Part shown: piece by piece, positions 1 through 7,669 of the stretch
Layout of the letters: each line of letters begins with the position of its first letter
Position numbering within the stretch: position 1 is the first letter of the stretch
From: JASLDZ01 sp965199975
GTDB lineage: Bacteria > Pseudomonadota > Alphaproteobacteria > Caulobacterales > Caulobacteraceae
Assembly: GCA_965199975.1 (NCBI GenBank)
Contig: OZ241340.1
Coordinates: 62,001 to 126,000, forward strand
Length of the DNA: 64,000 bases
Reading direction: 5' to 3'
Program-made: the position numbers and the translations under genes
The notes under the pieces: model-generated
Database searches by the model: none
What the model saw: only the letters and a program-made list of their open reading frames with translations
What the model was told of the DNA's origin: nothing

Positions 1-654
1 ATTGAATAGCACCGCCGGATTGTTGGGCGAAACCTGCGTCGGCAACCACAGAATAGGGGATATGAAGAGCATGATCTGAATAGCGTAGATCACGATCTGG
101 GCGACATCGCGGAACCGCAGGCACACGATGGCGACAAGAAGCGACATCCAATATGTGTTGGCGAGCAGCATAAGGAGGCCGGGCAGAGCCCATAGGGACG
201 CCAGCTTCAAGGGATATTTGTAGTAGACGAACGCGATCACCACCGGCACGGCGCAGTGTGCGGCGACGATGAGATTTCGGGTGATGCAGCGCAATACGAA
301 GGTGGTGTAGGGCACCTTCATGGTGGTGATCATCCCCGCACCACCTTGGAACAGGGAGGTGGACTCGATGATGACTACCGAAAAGGTATTCCAGACCAGC
401 AGGCTGATGGCGAGGAAAGGTATATAGGTGCTGGCTGGCGTCTTGAGGATCTGGGAATACAGGATCCCGATTCCGAGGATCGTGACGCCAAGCCCGGCGG
501 CCAGCCAAAGCGGGCCGAGGGAGGAACGGCGGTAACGCTGGCGGATGTCCTGCAAGCCCAGGAACGCCCAGAGCCGCCAGGACAGCAACCCCGTAACGAA
601 GTCCCAGACGCCCACGTTATTGATCATGGGGCCTCGATCCTGCGCCAAGCTCAT
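1..654 (-). CDS. ABC-2 type polysaccharide exporter permease (partial, C-terminus beyond window)
   Basis: Integral membrane subunit of a polysaccharide/O-antigen ABC exporter (Wzm/KpsM-like), predicted to move lipid-linked glycan across the inner membrane with an ATPase not seen here. The translation has the family's amphipathic N-terminal segment (LSWRLWAFLGLQDIRQRYRRS, then LGPLW) followed by hydrophobic helices around ILGIGILYSQIL, LAISLLVWNTFSVVI and LIVAAHCAVPVVIAFVYY, ending in frame at base 1 (FISPILWLP is the conserved late motif). Start is either ATG 654 or ATG 627; the latter has the better spaced GGATCGAGG upstream, the former only a weak GGA. It diverges from the plus-strand glycosyltransferase, so the ~200 bases between probably hold both promoters. 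Family call is firm; the exported polymer is unknown. Confidence 0.85.
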   Translation of the reverse strand, partial: MSLAQDRGPMINNVGVWDFVTGLLSWRLWAFLGLQDIRQRYRRSSLGPLWLAAGLGVTILGIGILYSQILKTPASTYIPFLAISLLVWNTFSVVIIESTSLFQGGAGMITTMKVPYTTFVLRCITRNLIVAAHCAVPVVIAFVYYKYPLKLASLWALPGLLMLLANTYWMSLLVAIVCLRFRDVAQIVIYAIQIMLFISPILWLPTQVSPNNPAVLFN

Positions 655-861
655 TACTTATCCGAATCCGGGTTTAGCCGACGGACGGCGCGCCCAAACG
701 TCCGCCGACAATGGAGCGGCGACCGCTCAAGGTGCGCTGGCCTAGGGCAGCGCCGTCCCTGCGTCAACCGTGGCCGTCCGCCGCCGTTCGCGCGCGAGGC
801 GAGTGGACAAGGCGCGCCGCGGGATGGGAAAACCAACGGGTACAAGGAGCCGCCCGACCCC

Positions 862-2127
862 GTGCCCGCCTCCCTCCTCGCGCGCCTGTGGCGGCGGCTG
901 CCGACGGGCCTGCGACGGCGCGTCTGGCTCTGCTGGCATGCGACGCGACGCGCCGTGTTGCCCCTGCGCGTGCGCAGCGTCTGGCGCAGCGGCGCCCTGG
1001 CCGACGCCGAGGGTGGCGTCGCGGTGGTCGGGCTCTTCGGCGACACGCGGGGCGTGGGGCAGGCGGCCCGGCTGTTCGCCTCCGCCCTCGAGCGCGACGG
1101 CGTCCGCGTGATCCGCATTGATGCAGGGCCCGCACTTGGAGCCGCCTCCACCCTCCCCAGCGCCGCCGCGCCACCCGCGAGCGGGGTGGCGCAGGCGCGA
1201 ACGGTGGTGACCTGCCTCAATCCACCGGAGCTCATGCGCTGGCTGGACGTCACCGGCGCGCGCGCTCTGAGGGGGCGTCGCCATATCGGCTACTGGGCGT
1301 GGGAGCTGCCCGACGCGCCGCGCGCATGGGCGCCGGCCCTGCGCTTCGTGGACGCGGTCTGGTGCCACTCCGAATTCGCCGCCGATGCGCTGCGCAAGCT
1401 GGCGGCCGGGCGGACGCCCGTGCACGCGTTGCGCCTGCCGGTGTTCATGACCGTCGAGACGGCGCCTGACCGCGCGCGCTTCGGCTTGCCTGACGAGGCC
1501 TGCATCGTCCTGGCGGCGATGGATCTGCGCTCGACCTCTGCGCGCAAGAACCCGCTGGGTGCGCTCGCCGCCTACTGCGCCGCGGCGCCCGAACCGGATG
1601 GCCGCGCGCTGCTGGTCTGCAAGCTCTCAGGAGCGGGCGACGACACCGCGACGATGCGGATCGTGACCGACGCCGCCGCGCTTCGGCGCGACATCGTGCT
1701 CCTGACCGGCCTGCTGTCCGAATCCGAGATGACGAGCCTGATCGCGAGCGCCGATATCGTCCTCTCCCTGCACCGCGCCGAAGGCTTCGGCCTCTTGCCG
1801 GCGGAAGCGTCATGGTTGGGGCGCGCGGTGGTCGCCACGGGCTGGTCGGCGCCGACGGAATTCCTCGACCCGGGCTCCGCAATCCTCGTGGACTGGCGAC
1901 CGATCCCTGTGGAAGACGCGCAGGGGCTCTACGGGGGAGATGGCGCAACCTGGGCGGATCCGGATATCGACAAGGCCGCCGCCGCCCTCGCCCGGCTGAT
2001 CGCCGATCGCGCCCTGCGCACATCCACGGGCGCACGGGCGGCCGAGCACGCCCGCATCATATTCGACCCACCGACGTGGAGCGCGCGGGCGCGCGTACTC
2101 CTCGATTCGACAGCGGATGCAGGCTGA
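862..2127 (+). CDS. Glycosyltransferase, GT-B fold (GT4/GT1-like)
   Basis: Predicted cytoplasmic or membrane-associated glycosyltransferase of 421 residues, probably acting on the surface glycan handled by the neighbouring exporter. The N-terminal half has a Rossmann-like start (GVAVVGLFGDTRGVGQAARLF) and the phrase GYWAWELPDAP seen in this group; the C-terminal half has the nucleotide-sugar domain with HRAEGFGLLPAEASWLGRAVVATGWSAP-type residues, where the E-G-F-G-L-xx-A-E pattern is the usual donor-binding E-x7-E motif. I chose GTG 862 because AAGGAG lies at 844-849 and the coding pattern begins there; the open frame extends much further upstream but that part is antisense to the permease. 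Donor and acceptor cannot be read from sequence. Confidence 0.85.
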   Translation: MPASLLARLWRRLPTGLRRRVWLCWHATRRAVLPLRVRSVWRSGALADAEGGVAVVGLFGDTRGVGQAARLFASALERDGVRVIRIDAGPALGAASTLPSAAAPPASGVAQARTVVTCLNPPELMRWLDVTGARALRGRRHIGYWAWELPDAPRAWAPALRFVDAVWCHSEFAADALRKLAAGRTPVHALRLPVFMTVETAPDRARFGLPDEACIVLAAMDLRSTSARKNPLGALAAYCAAAPEPDGRALLVCKLSGAGDDTATMRIVTDAAALRRDIVLLTGLLSESEMTSLIASADIVLSLHRAEGFGLLPAEASWLGRAVVATGWSAPTEFLDPGSAILVDWRPIPVEDAQGLYGGDGATWADPDIDKAAAALARLIADRALRTSTGARAAEHARIIFDPPTWSARARVLLDSTADAG

Positions 2128-2206
2128 CCCACGATGCCGCAGGTAGGCGCATTCAGCCTGAAAGAGGATTAGATGGCGAGTTGGGCGCACGTTTCGGAGT
2201 GCACAC

Positions 2207-4264
2207 ATGTCGGACAATCTCGACTCTGACGTTCTGCCGGCCGACATCGCTTCGGACACTACGCCGTTCGACCCCACGGCGCCGCAGTCGTTCCTAAACG
2301 CCGACCAGCGTGCGGGCGCGGTAGCCAACGACAAGCCCTCCTTCACCGTCGACCAAGCTGCGGCACAGCTCGACCGAGCGGGGCTGAGCTGGAGTTCGGC
2401 GCTGGGCCAGCCGGCCACCGTCACCTACGCCTTCCGCGCCGACGCTCCGGCCACCCTGCCCAACGGAGCGGGCGGATTCCAGCAATTCTCCGCCACCCAG
2501 ATCACCGCCGCCGAGCTTTCGCTGCACGCCTGGTCGGACGTGGCCAACATCACCTTCCAGCGCGTGGGTTCGGGCGTCTCGGGCGCCGGCGCCTATTCCG
2601 ACGAAGCCACCATCCTCTTCTCGGATTATTCGACCGGCGTGCCGAACGGCGCGGCGTTCACCTATCTTCCAGGCAATCGCGCCGCATCCTCGTTGACGGG
2701 CGACGTTTTCGTCAACAACACGATCGATTATAACATGTTTCCCATTTCGGGGGCATACGGTCAGCAAGTGCTGACTCATGAGATCGGCCACGCTATTGGA
2801 TTGAGTCACCCATCCGACTACGACGCAGGAGATATGGGCGGAAACGATCTTAACTACGCTACGAACGCTTCGTACTATGAAGATTCTCGGCAGTACTCGA
2901 TCATGAGCTATTTCGCCTCAGCCAGCACCGGGGCGTCAGCCTCAATCTTCGCCGCCGCCCCGCAGCTCGACGACATCGCTGCAGCGCAGCGCATGTACGG
3001 CGCGAACTACAACACTCGCGCCGGAGACACGACTTACGGCTTCAACAACAATTCTGGTGAGCCTTGGTATTCGTTCGATGCTGGAGGCCACATCTACGCG
3101 GCGATCTGGGATGGCGGCGGGACTGACACGCTCAATTTCAGCGTGACCAACGCCACCCAGCTGATCGACCTGCGGGAGGGCGACTTCAGCAATGTCGGCG
3201 GCGACATCGGCAACGTCGCCATCGCGGTGGGCGCCAGGATCGAGAACGCCATCGGGGGCAACGGCGCCGACACATTGATCGGCAACGGGCTCAACAATCT
3301 TCTGCAGGGCGGCCTTGGCAGCGACACCTTCGTCGCAAGCGCGGGATCCGACACGCTGAGCGGCGGCGGGGGCGCCGACACGGTGCAGTTCGCGGGCCTG
3401 GCGCACAGCTACGCCGTCTCGCTCGGCGGCGGCGGCGACGCCGCGGTGTCCGGCGGGCCGGAAGGCGGCACGGACACGCTGATCAGCGTGGAGACCCTCG
3501 CCTTCGCCGAGGGCGCGCTGACCACCGACACCTCCAGCTTCGCCGCGCAGGTGGCGCGGCTCTACGAAGCTCTCGGGCGCACCGCCGACCCCCAGGGGCT
3601 GGACAGCTTCGAGCAGGTGCTCATCCGCGGCGGACCGTTGACGAGCGTGGCGCAGGCCATCGTCAGCAGCGGAGAGTTCGCGGCGAAGCTGGGCCCGGAC
3701 ACCTCCAACACCCACTTCGTCACCTACCTCTACGAGGCGCTGCTTCATCGCGAGCCGGATCCCAGTGGGCTCTCCGCTTTCGTGGGCCAGTTGAACGCGG
3801 GCGCCTCGCGCGCCAGCGTGCTGGTCGGACTGTCGGAGAGCGGCGAGCACGTATCCGACGCCGCGGCCCTCGCCGCCGCCGGTCTGTGGCAGGCCGACGA
3901 CCGGGTGGGCGCGGTCGTCGCGCTCTACGACGCGGGGTTCGCCCGCCTGCCCGATCCCAGCGGGGCGGCGGCCTTCTTCGCGCAACTCGCCGCCGGCGTT
4001 TCGGTGCACACCGTGGCGGCCGAGCTTGCGAGTTCGGCCGAGTTCGCCTCCCACTTCGCGCCAACGCTGAGCAACCAGCAGTACGTCGACGCCCTCTACC
4101 AGCAGGTGCTGCATCGCGCCGCCGATCCAGGCGGCGAGGCGGCCTTCACCGGCCAACTCAATGGCGGCGCCAGCCGGGCCGACGTCTACCTGGAGCTCGC
4201 CGCCTCGCAGGAACACCAGTCCGCAATCTTCGTGCACACCGACTACGGCCTCCTGGCCGGGTGA
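2207..4264 (+). CDS. Serralysin-type secreted metalloprotease with RTX and DUF4214 repeats
   Basis: A 685-residue extracellular zinc protease of the metzincin M10 (serralysin) group. The zinc motif HEIGHAIGLSH starts at His191, and the Met-turn (SIMSYF) has its Met at about residue 233. There is no N-terminal signal peptide, as expected for type I secretion. Residues about 345-390 carry glycine/aspartate RTX-type repeats (GGNGADTLIGN, GGLGSDTF) that bind calcium. The C-terminal 240 residues hold four DUF4214-like units, each with a Y-x2-(8-10)-R-x-x-DP-x-G-x3-F core at roughly 452, 505, 570 and 625. GGAG precedes the ATG by 8 bases. No type I exporter genes are in the window. The protease family is firm; substrate and DUF4214 role are unknown. 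Confidence 0.88.
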   Translation: MSDNLDSDVLPADIASDTTPFDPTAPQSFLNADQRAGAVANDKPSFTVDQAAAQLDRAGLSWSSALGQPATVTYAFRADAPATLPNGAGGFQQFSATQITAAELSLHAWSDVANITFQRVGSGVSGAGAYSDEATILFSDYSTGVPNGAAFTYLPGNRAASSLTGDVFVNNTIDYNMFPISGAYGQQVLTHEIGHAIGLSHPSDYDAGDMGGNDLNYATNASYYEDSRQYSIMSYFASASTGASASIFAAAPQLDDIAAAQRMYGANYNTRAGDTTYGFNNNSGEPWYSFDAGGHIYAAIWDGGGTDTLNFSVTNATQLIDLREGDFSNVGGDIGNVAIAVGARIENAIGGNGADTLIGNGLNNLLQGGLGSDTFVASAGSDTLSGGGGADTVQFAGLAHSYAVSLGGGGDAAVSGGPEGGTDTLISVETLAFAEGALTTDTSSFAAQVARLYEALGRTADPQGLDSFEQVLIRGGPLTSVAQAIVSSGEFAAKLGPDTSNTHFVTYLYEALLHREPDPSGLSAFVGQLNAGASRASVLVGLSESGEHVSDAAALAAAGLWQADDRVGAVVALYDAGFARLPDPSGAAAFFAQLAAGVSVHTVAAELASSAEFASHFAPTLSNQQYVDALYQQVLHRAADPGGEAAFTGQLNGGASRADVYLELAASQEHQSAIFVHTDYGLLAG

Positions 4265-4530
4265 ACGATTCCGGCGACTCCCACCGCAGGTCGGAGGCGG
4301 GCGAGGCCGAGAGCGGCCTTCTGGAGATGGAGCGCCGCCCTGGGCCTGGTCGCCGGTTCCGCCTGCGAGGCCCCCATGCGCCAGGCGAAGGGCAGCCGCT
4401 GTGGGTGAGGTTCGGCCTGCGCTCGCGCCTACCGGTGAGCGTGGCGCTCAGTGTGGTCGCGGCGTTGTGCGCCATGGTCGGAGCCGCCGCACTGGTCGCG
4501 CTCACGTTCTTTCCCGGGACGATACGGTAG
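4261..4530 (+). CDS. Small single-pass membrane protein coupled to the protease gene
   Basis: A predicted 89-residue protein starting at GTG 4261, whose GTGA overlaps the stop codon of the metalloprotease, the usual sign of translational coupling. The N-terminal ~55 residues are polar and arginine-rich; the C-terminus holds one clear hydrophobic segment (VALSVVAALCAMVGAAALVAL) followed by a few residues. An internal ATG at 4327 is a shorter alternative. I recognise no family. Possibilities are a chaperone, inhibitor or membrane partner of the protease, but nothing beyond position supports that. The overlap and clean membrane helix make it better than a random frame, but it could still be spurious in such GC-rich DNA. 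Confidence 0.45.
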   Translation: MNDSGDSHRRSEAGEAESGLLEMERRPGPGRRFRLRGPHAPGEGQPLWVRFGLRSRLPVSVALSVVAALCAMVGAAALVALTFFPGTIR

Positions 4531-4592
4531 GAGCCTGACCGTCGCGACGGGGGCTCAGACGGACGGGCGCCTGCCTCTCGAACCCGTCGCGC

Positions 4593-4955
4593 CTAGCCGA
4601 CCAGCTCGCGGATCAGAACGGCGATCTGGTCGCCGTCGTAGGGCTTGGGCACGAAGCGGCCGCCTTCGGGCAGGTCGGAGGTCTGCAGCTTCATCAGGCC
4701 GGAAGTGACGAGGATCTGCACGTCGGGGCGGCGCTCATGCACCAGCCTCGCCAGGGCCACGCCGTCGTAGCGGCCAGGCATGTTCACGTCGGTGAAGATG
4801 GCCTTCACGTCGGGGCGCCGATCGAGCTGCACCAGGGCGTGCTCGGCGTCGTAGGCGTCGAGCACTTCGAAACCTGCGGACTCCAGCGCCTGGATGGCGT
4901 CGATCATGATCAGCGGCTCGTCCTCGACGACGAGGACGGCGGTACGATCGGCCAT
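4593..4955 (-). CDS. Single-domain response regulator (CheY-like receiver)
   Basis: A stand-alone receiver domain of 120 residues with no output domain. Acidic pair Glu11/Asp12, phospho-acceptor Asp56 (FTDVNMPG), Ser85 and Lys104 (PKPY) are all present, so it should be phosphorylatable. Single-domain receivers act as phosphate shuttles or protein-binding switches. The motif set DVNMPG and PKPY resembles the FATGUY-like receivers common in alphaproteobacterial stress and light signalling, but the call is only by memory of family pattern. It is convergent with the small membrane protein gene and no kinase adjoins it, so its partner is unknown. Confidence 0.9.
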   Translation of the reverse strand: MADRTAVLVVEDEPLIMIDAIQALESAGFEVLDAYDAEHALVQLDRRPDVKAIFTDVNMPGRYDGVALARLVHERRPDVQILVTSGLMKLQTSDLPEGGRFVPKPYDGDQIAVLIRELVG

Positions 4956-5061
4956 GGCGGGAAGTCTCTCGGACGTACGGGCGAATCCACCAACGCCGCG
5001 CGCCGTCTGGGGTTCGCGCCTGACCGTACGAATTTCGCAGAACCGGTACGCTTTCTCCGCG

Positions 5062-5811
5062 TCAGACCTTCATGCGCTTGAAGACGGGCTCGGGCAGGTG
5101 GCGGATCACCGCCATGATCGGGGCCCACACCGCCTTGGTGTAGAGCACCTCGCGGCCGCGGCGGTGCGCGGCCAGGATGGCGGCGGCCACCTCCTGCGGC
5201 TGAGCGGTGACGGGCTTGGGCAGCTTCATGCCGGCGGTCATGCGCGTGTCGATGAAGCCCGGCTTGACCGTCATCACCAGCACGTTCGATCCCGCCAGCC
5301 GGTGGCGCAGGCCGGAGAGGAATGCGGTGAGCCCCGCCTTGGCGGAGCCGTACACGTAATTGGTCTTGCGCCCGCGTTCACCGGCGACGGAACTGACGCC
5401 GATCACCGCGCCGCCCTGCCCGTCCGCCGCCATGCGCTCGGCCGCCTCGGCCAGGAGGGCGGCGGGGCCGGTGAAGTTGGTGTCGATCACGGTGCGCGCA
5501 TAGGCGGCGTCGGTCTCGGCGCGGCGCTGGTCGCCCAGGAGCCCCACGAGGCTGACCACCGTGCGCGGCGTCTCGCCCAGGGCGTCGAAGAAGCTCTTGG
5601 GATCGACGGCGAGCACGTCCAGCGCCACGGCGCGAGCGGGAGCGCCGGAGCGTACCGAGAGGTCGGCGACGTCGGCCTCCAACGCGGTGGCGTCGCGGGC
5701 GGCCAGGATCACCGGCAGGCCCAGTTGCGCGTAGGCGCGCGCCACCTCGCGCCCCACGTCGGAGCGGGCGCCCAGCACCAGCACGGGGCCGCGCACAACG
5801 GGTTTGGTCAC
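5062..5811 (-). CDS. SDR-family reductase, DprE2-like
   Basis: A 249-residue short-chain dehydrogenase. It has the N-terminal nucleotide loop (LVLGARSDVGREVA), the catalytic Ser in VIGVSSVAGERG and the YxxxK pair in YGSAKAG. In mycobacteria DprE2 uses NADH to reduce decaprenylphosphoryl-2-keto-ribose to decaprenylphosphoryl-D-arabinose. The assignment rests on order: its GTG start (5811) overlaps by four bases (GTGA) the stop of a DprE1-like oxidase, which follows gtrA and a UbiA gene, the same set as the mycobacterial arabinose pathway. The C-terminal phrase VKPGFIDTRMTAG is typical of this SDR group. On sequence alone it could be any SDR; with context the DprE2-like call is probable. Confidence 0.82.
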   Translation of the reverse strand: MTKPVVRGPVLVLGARSDVGREVARAYAQLGLPVILAARDATALEADVADLSVRSGAPARAVALDVLAVDPKSFFDALGETPRTVVSLVGLLGDQRRAETDAAYARTVIDTNFTGPAALLAEAAERMAADGQGGAVIGVSSVAGERGRKTNYVYGSAKAGLTAFLSGLRHRLAGSNVLVMTVKPGFIDTRMTAGMKLPKPVTAQPQEVAAAILAAHRRGREVLYTKAVWAPIMAVIRHLPEPVFKRMKV

Positions 5812-7124
5812 AGGCCGAGCCTTTCGGATTGAAGCGATCGGAAGCGCCGGTCGGGATCGACCCGGGCGCGTACGGCGCGGAAAGCGTCGAGCCGGTCGTA
5901 GCCGCGCAGGGTGGAGACGCCCGCGCGGGCGTCCTTGGCGAGGTAGAGGCGCCCGCCGTAATCGGCCACCACCGCGTCCAGCTCGACCAGGAGGCTGAAG
6001 TTGGCGGCGCTGGCGGGAAAGTCGAGCGCCAGGGTGTAGCCGGGGCGCGGGAAGGAGAGCGGCCCCGCCTCATCGCCGAGCAGCTTCAGCACCGCCAGGA
6101 AGGAGCCGGCGCCGCGCTCGCCGATGAGGCTCAGCAGGGCGCGCAGGCCGTCACGGGCGCCCTCGGGCGGCAGCACGCTCTGATGCTGCAGGAAGCCCGA
6201 GGGGCCGTAGATGCGGTTCCAGTCGCGGATGGCGTCCAGCGGGTAGAAGTAGGTCTGCAGATCGACCAGCGCGTCGCCGGGCTTTCCGCGGGCGTAGTAG
6301 GCGGCGTTGAAGGCCGCCACGCTCAGCCGGTTGAGGGTGAAGCCCGGCAGGTCGATGGGCACGGCGCGGCGGCGGCGCGGCGGCGGGCCTTCCACCGGGC
6401 GTGCGCCGATCTCCTCGCGCCGGGCGTGCTCGCCGAGATAGACGAGGGAGCGGCCGAGGTCGGCCCCCCTGGCCAGGCAGTCGATCCAGGCGACCGAATA
6501 GGTCGCGGCGCGGTTGGCCTCGAAGGTCGCCATCGCGGTGTCGAGGTCGGGCGCGGCGACGGTGGTCTGGCGCACCCAGCCGGTCTCGATGGGGATGAGC
6601 TGCAGGGCCAAGCGAAGGATCACGCCGGTCAGGCCCATGCCGCCACAGGTGGCGGCGAAGAGCTCGGCGTTCTCCCCGGGCGAGCAGCGCATCACCGCGC
6701 CGTCAGCCGTCAAGAGGTCGAGCCAGGCGATGTGGCGCGCGAGCGAGCCTGCGCCATGGTGGTTCTTACCGTGCACGTCGCACGCCGCCATGCCGCCCAA
6801 CGTCACGAACTGCGTGCCGGGGGTGACGGGCGGGAACCAGCCGCGGGGCGCGAAGGTCGCCACCACGTCGCGCAGCATCACGCCGGCCTCCGCCTCCAGC
6901 GCACCGGTGGCGGGGTCGAAGGCCAGCATGCGGTCGCAGCGCCCCATGTCCAGCACGCCGCGGGGGTTCAGCGCCGCGTCGCCGTAGGCGCGCCCCGCGC
7001 CGCGCGCGATGAGGCCGCCGCGCCCCGCAGCGGCCACGGCCACGGCCGCGTCGGCCACGTCGCGCACCAATTCGATCCGGCAATCGGCGCGGGGAAAGCG
7101 CCCCCAGCCGGAAAGGCGCGTCAC
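5808..7124 (-). CDS. FAD-linked oxidase, DprE1-like (decaprenylphosphoryl-ribose 2-oxidase family)
   Basis: A 438-residue flavoenzyme of the VAO/ALO family. FAD-binding segments are GAGRAYGDAALN near residue 42 and TPGTQFVTLGGMAACDVHGKN, with the HGKNHH motif (His118) that is characteristic of DprE1. The C-terminus has RLYLAKDAR, whose Lys397 corresponds to the catalytic lysine (Lys418) of the Mycobacterium tuberculosis enzyme; 31 residues before it, where that enzyme has Cys387, this one has Ala366. Expected reaction: oxidation of the 2-hydroxyl of polyprenylphosphoryl-ribose. GTG 7124 overlaps the gtrA stop (GTGA), and its own stop overlaps the DprE2-like start, so the three are translationally coupled. 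Polyprenyl chain length and true substrate are inferred. Confidence 0.85.
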   Translation of the reverse strand: MTRLSGWGRFPRADCRIELVRDVADAAVAVAAAGRGGLIARGAGRAYGDAALNPRGVLDMGRCDRMLAFDPATGALEAEAGVMLRDVVATFAPRGWFPPVTPGTQFVTLGGMAACDVHGKNHHGAGSLARHIAWLDLLTADGAVMRCSPGENAELFAATCGGMGLTGVILRLALQLIPIETGWVRQTTVAAPDLDTAMATFEANRAATYSVAWIDCLARGADLGRSLVYLGEHARREEIGARPVEGPPPRRRRAVPIDLPGFTLNRLSVAAFNAAYYARGKPGDALVDLQTYFYPLDAIRDWNRIYGPSGFLQHQSVLPPEGARDGLRALLSLIGERGAGSFLAVLKLLGDEAGPLSFPRPGYTLALDFPASAANFSLLVELDAVVADYGGRLYLAKDARAGVSTLRGYDRLDAFRAVRARVDPDRRFRSLQSERLGL

Positions 7125-7666
7125 CGGGCGGCGGCGGGCGCTGCCAAGCCGTCCGCCTGCGCGCCGGCCGCGTCGTTGGAGGCCTGGATGAAGACGAAGC
7201 GTCGGTCGAGCCGGTACTTGACGATGTAGCCGACCATGAGCCCCAGGGCGCCTCCCACGTACATGGCGTAGGAGCTGGCGCTGATCGCCGCCGCCCCGAT
7301 TTCGGCGCCCCAGAAGATCACCGTCGTGGCCAGGCCCATCATAGCGTAGAGGCCGAACTTCTTGACGTGCTGCGCCGCGCCGCCGGTGCGGTCGCGGAAG
7401 ATGAAACGCTTGTCGAGCACGTACTTGACCACGAGCCCCGCGGCCGTGCCCGCCACCAGCGCCGGGATCACCAGCAGGCGCGGCGAGCGCAGCACCTCCG
7501 GTAGCGGCAGGCGCAGGAGCTGCGGCCCCAGCCCGTCCTTCACCCCCCACTGAACGCCCAGGTTAACGGCCGTCGCGATGGCGGCGAAGAAGGCGTATTC
7601 GAGCGTGAGGCGCACCACCGCGGCGTGGCGGCGCTGGCCGAAGCTTGCGATCAGGCGCTGGATCAT
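7121..7666 (-). CDS. GtrA-family membrane protein
   Basis: A 181-residue protein with four predicted transmembrane helices in two similar halves, each ending in a basic K-Y-x-L-D-(K/R)-R-F-(I/V)-F motif (KYVLDKRFIF and KYRLDRRFVF), the signature of GtrA. Members help translocate or organise polyprenyl-phosphate-linked sugars; the mycobacterial homologue sits beside dprE1. It starts three bases after the UbiA-gene stop and its own stop overlaps the DprE1-like start. The context suggests it flips or positions a lipid-linked pentose. Sugar specificity cannot be read from the sequence. Confidence 0.9.
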   Translation of the reverse strand: MIQRLIASFGQRRHAAVVRLTLEYAFFAAIATAVNLGVQWGVKDGLGPQLLRLPLPEVLRSPRLLVIPALVAGTAAGLVVKYVLDKRFIFRDRTGGAAQHVKKFGLYAMMGLATTVIFWGAEIGAAAISASSYAMYVGGALGLMVGYIVKYRLDRRFVFIQASNDAAGAQADGLAAPAAAR

Positions 7667-7669
7667 GGG

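Noticed and set aside
256..861. Upstream extension of the first plus-strand glycosyltransferase frame
   Set aside because: It runs antisense to the ABC permease gene whose translation is clearly real; the ribosome site and homology start at GTG 862.
2942..4237. Long minus-strand frame opposite the metalloprotease
   Set aside because: Long antisense frames are expected at this GC content; the plus strand encodes clear zinc, RTX and DUF4214 motifs.
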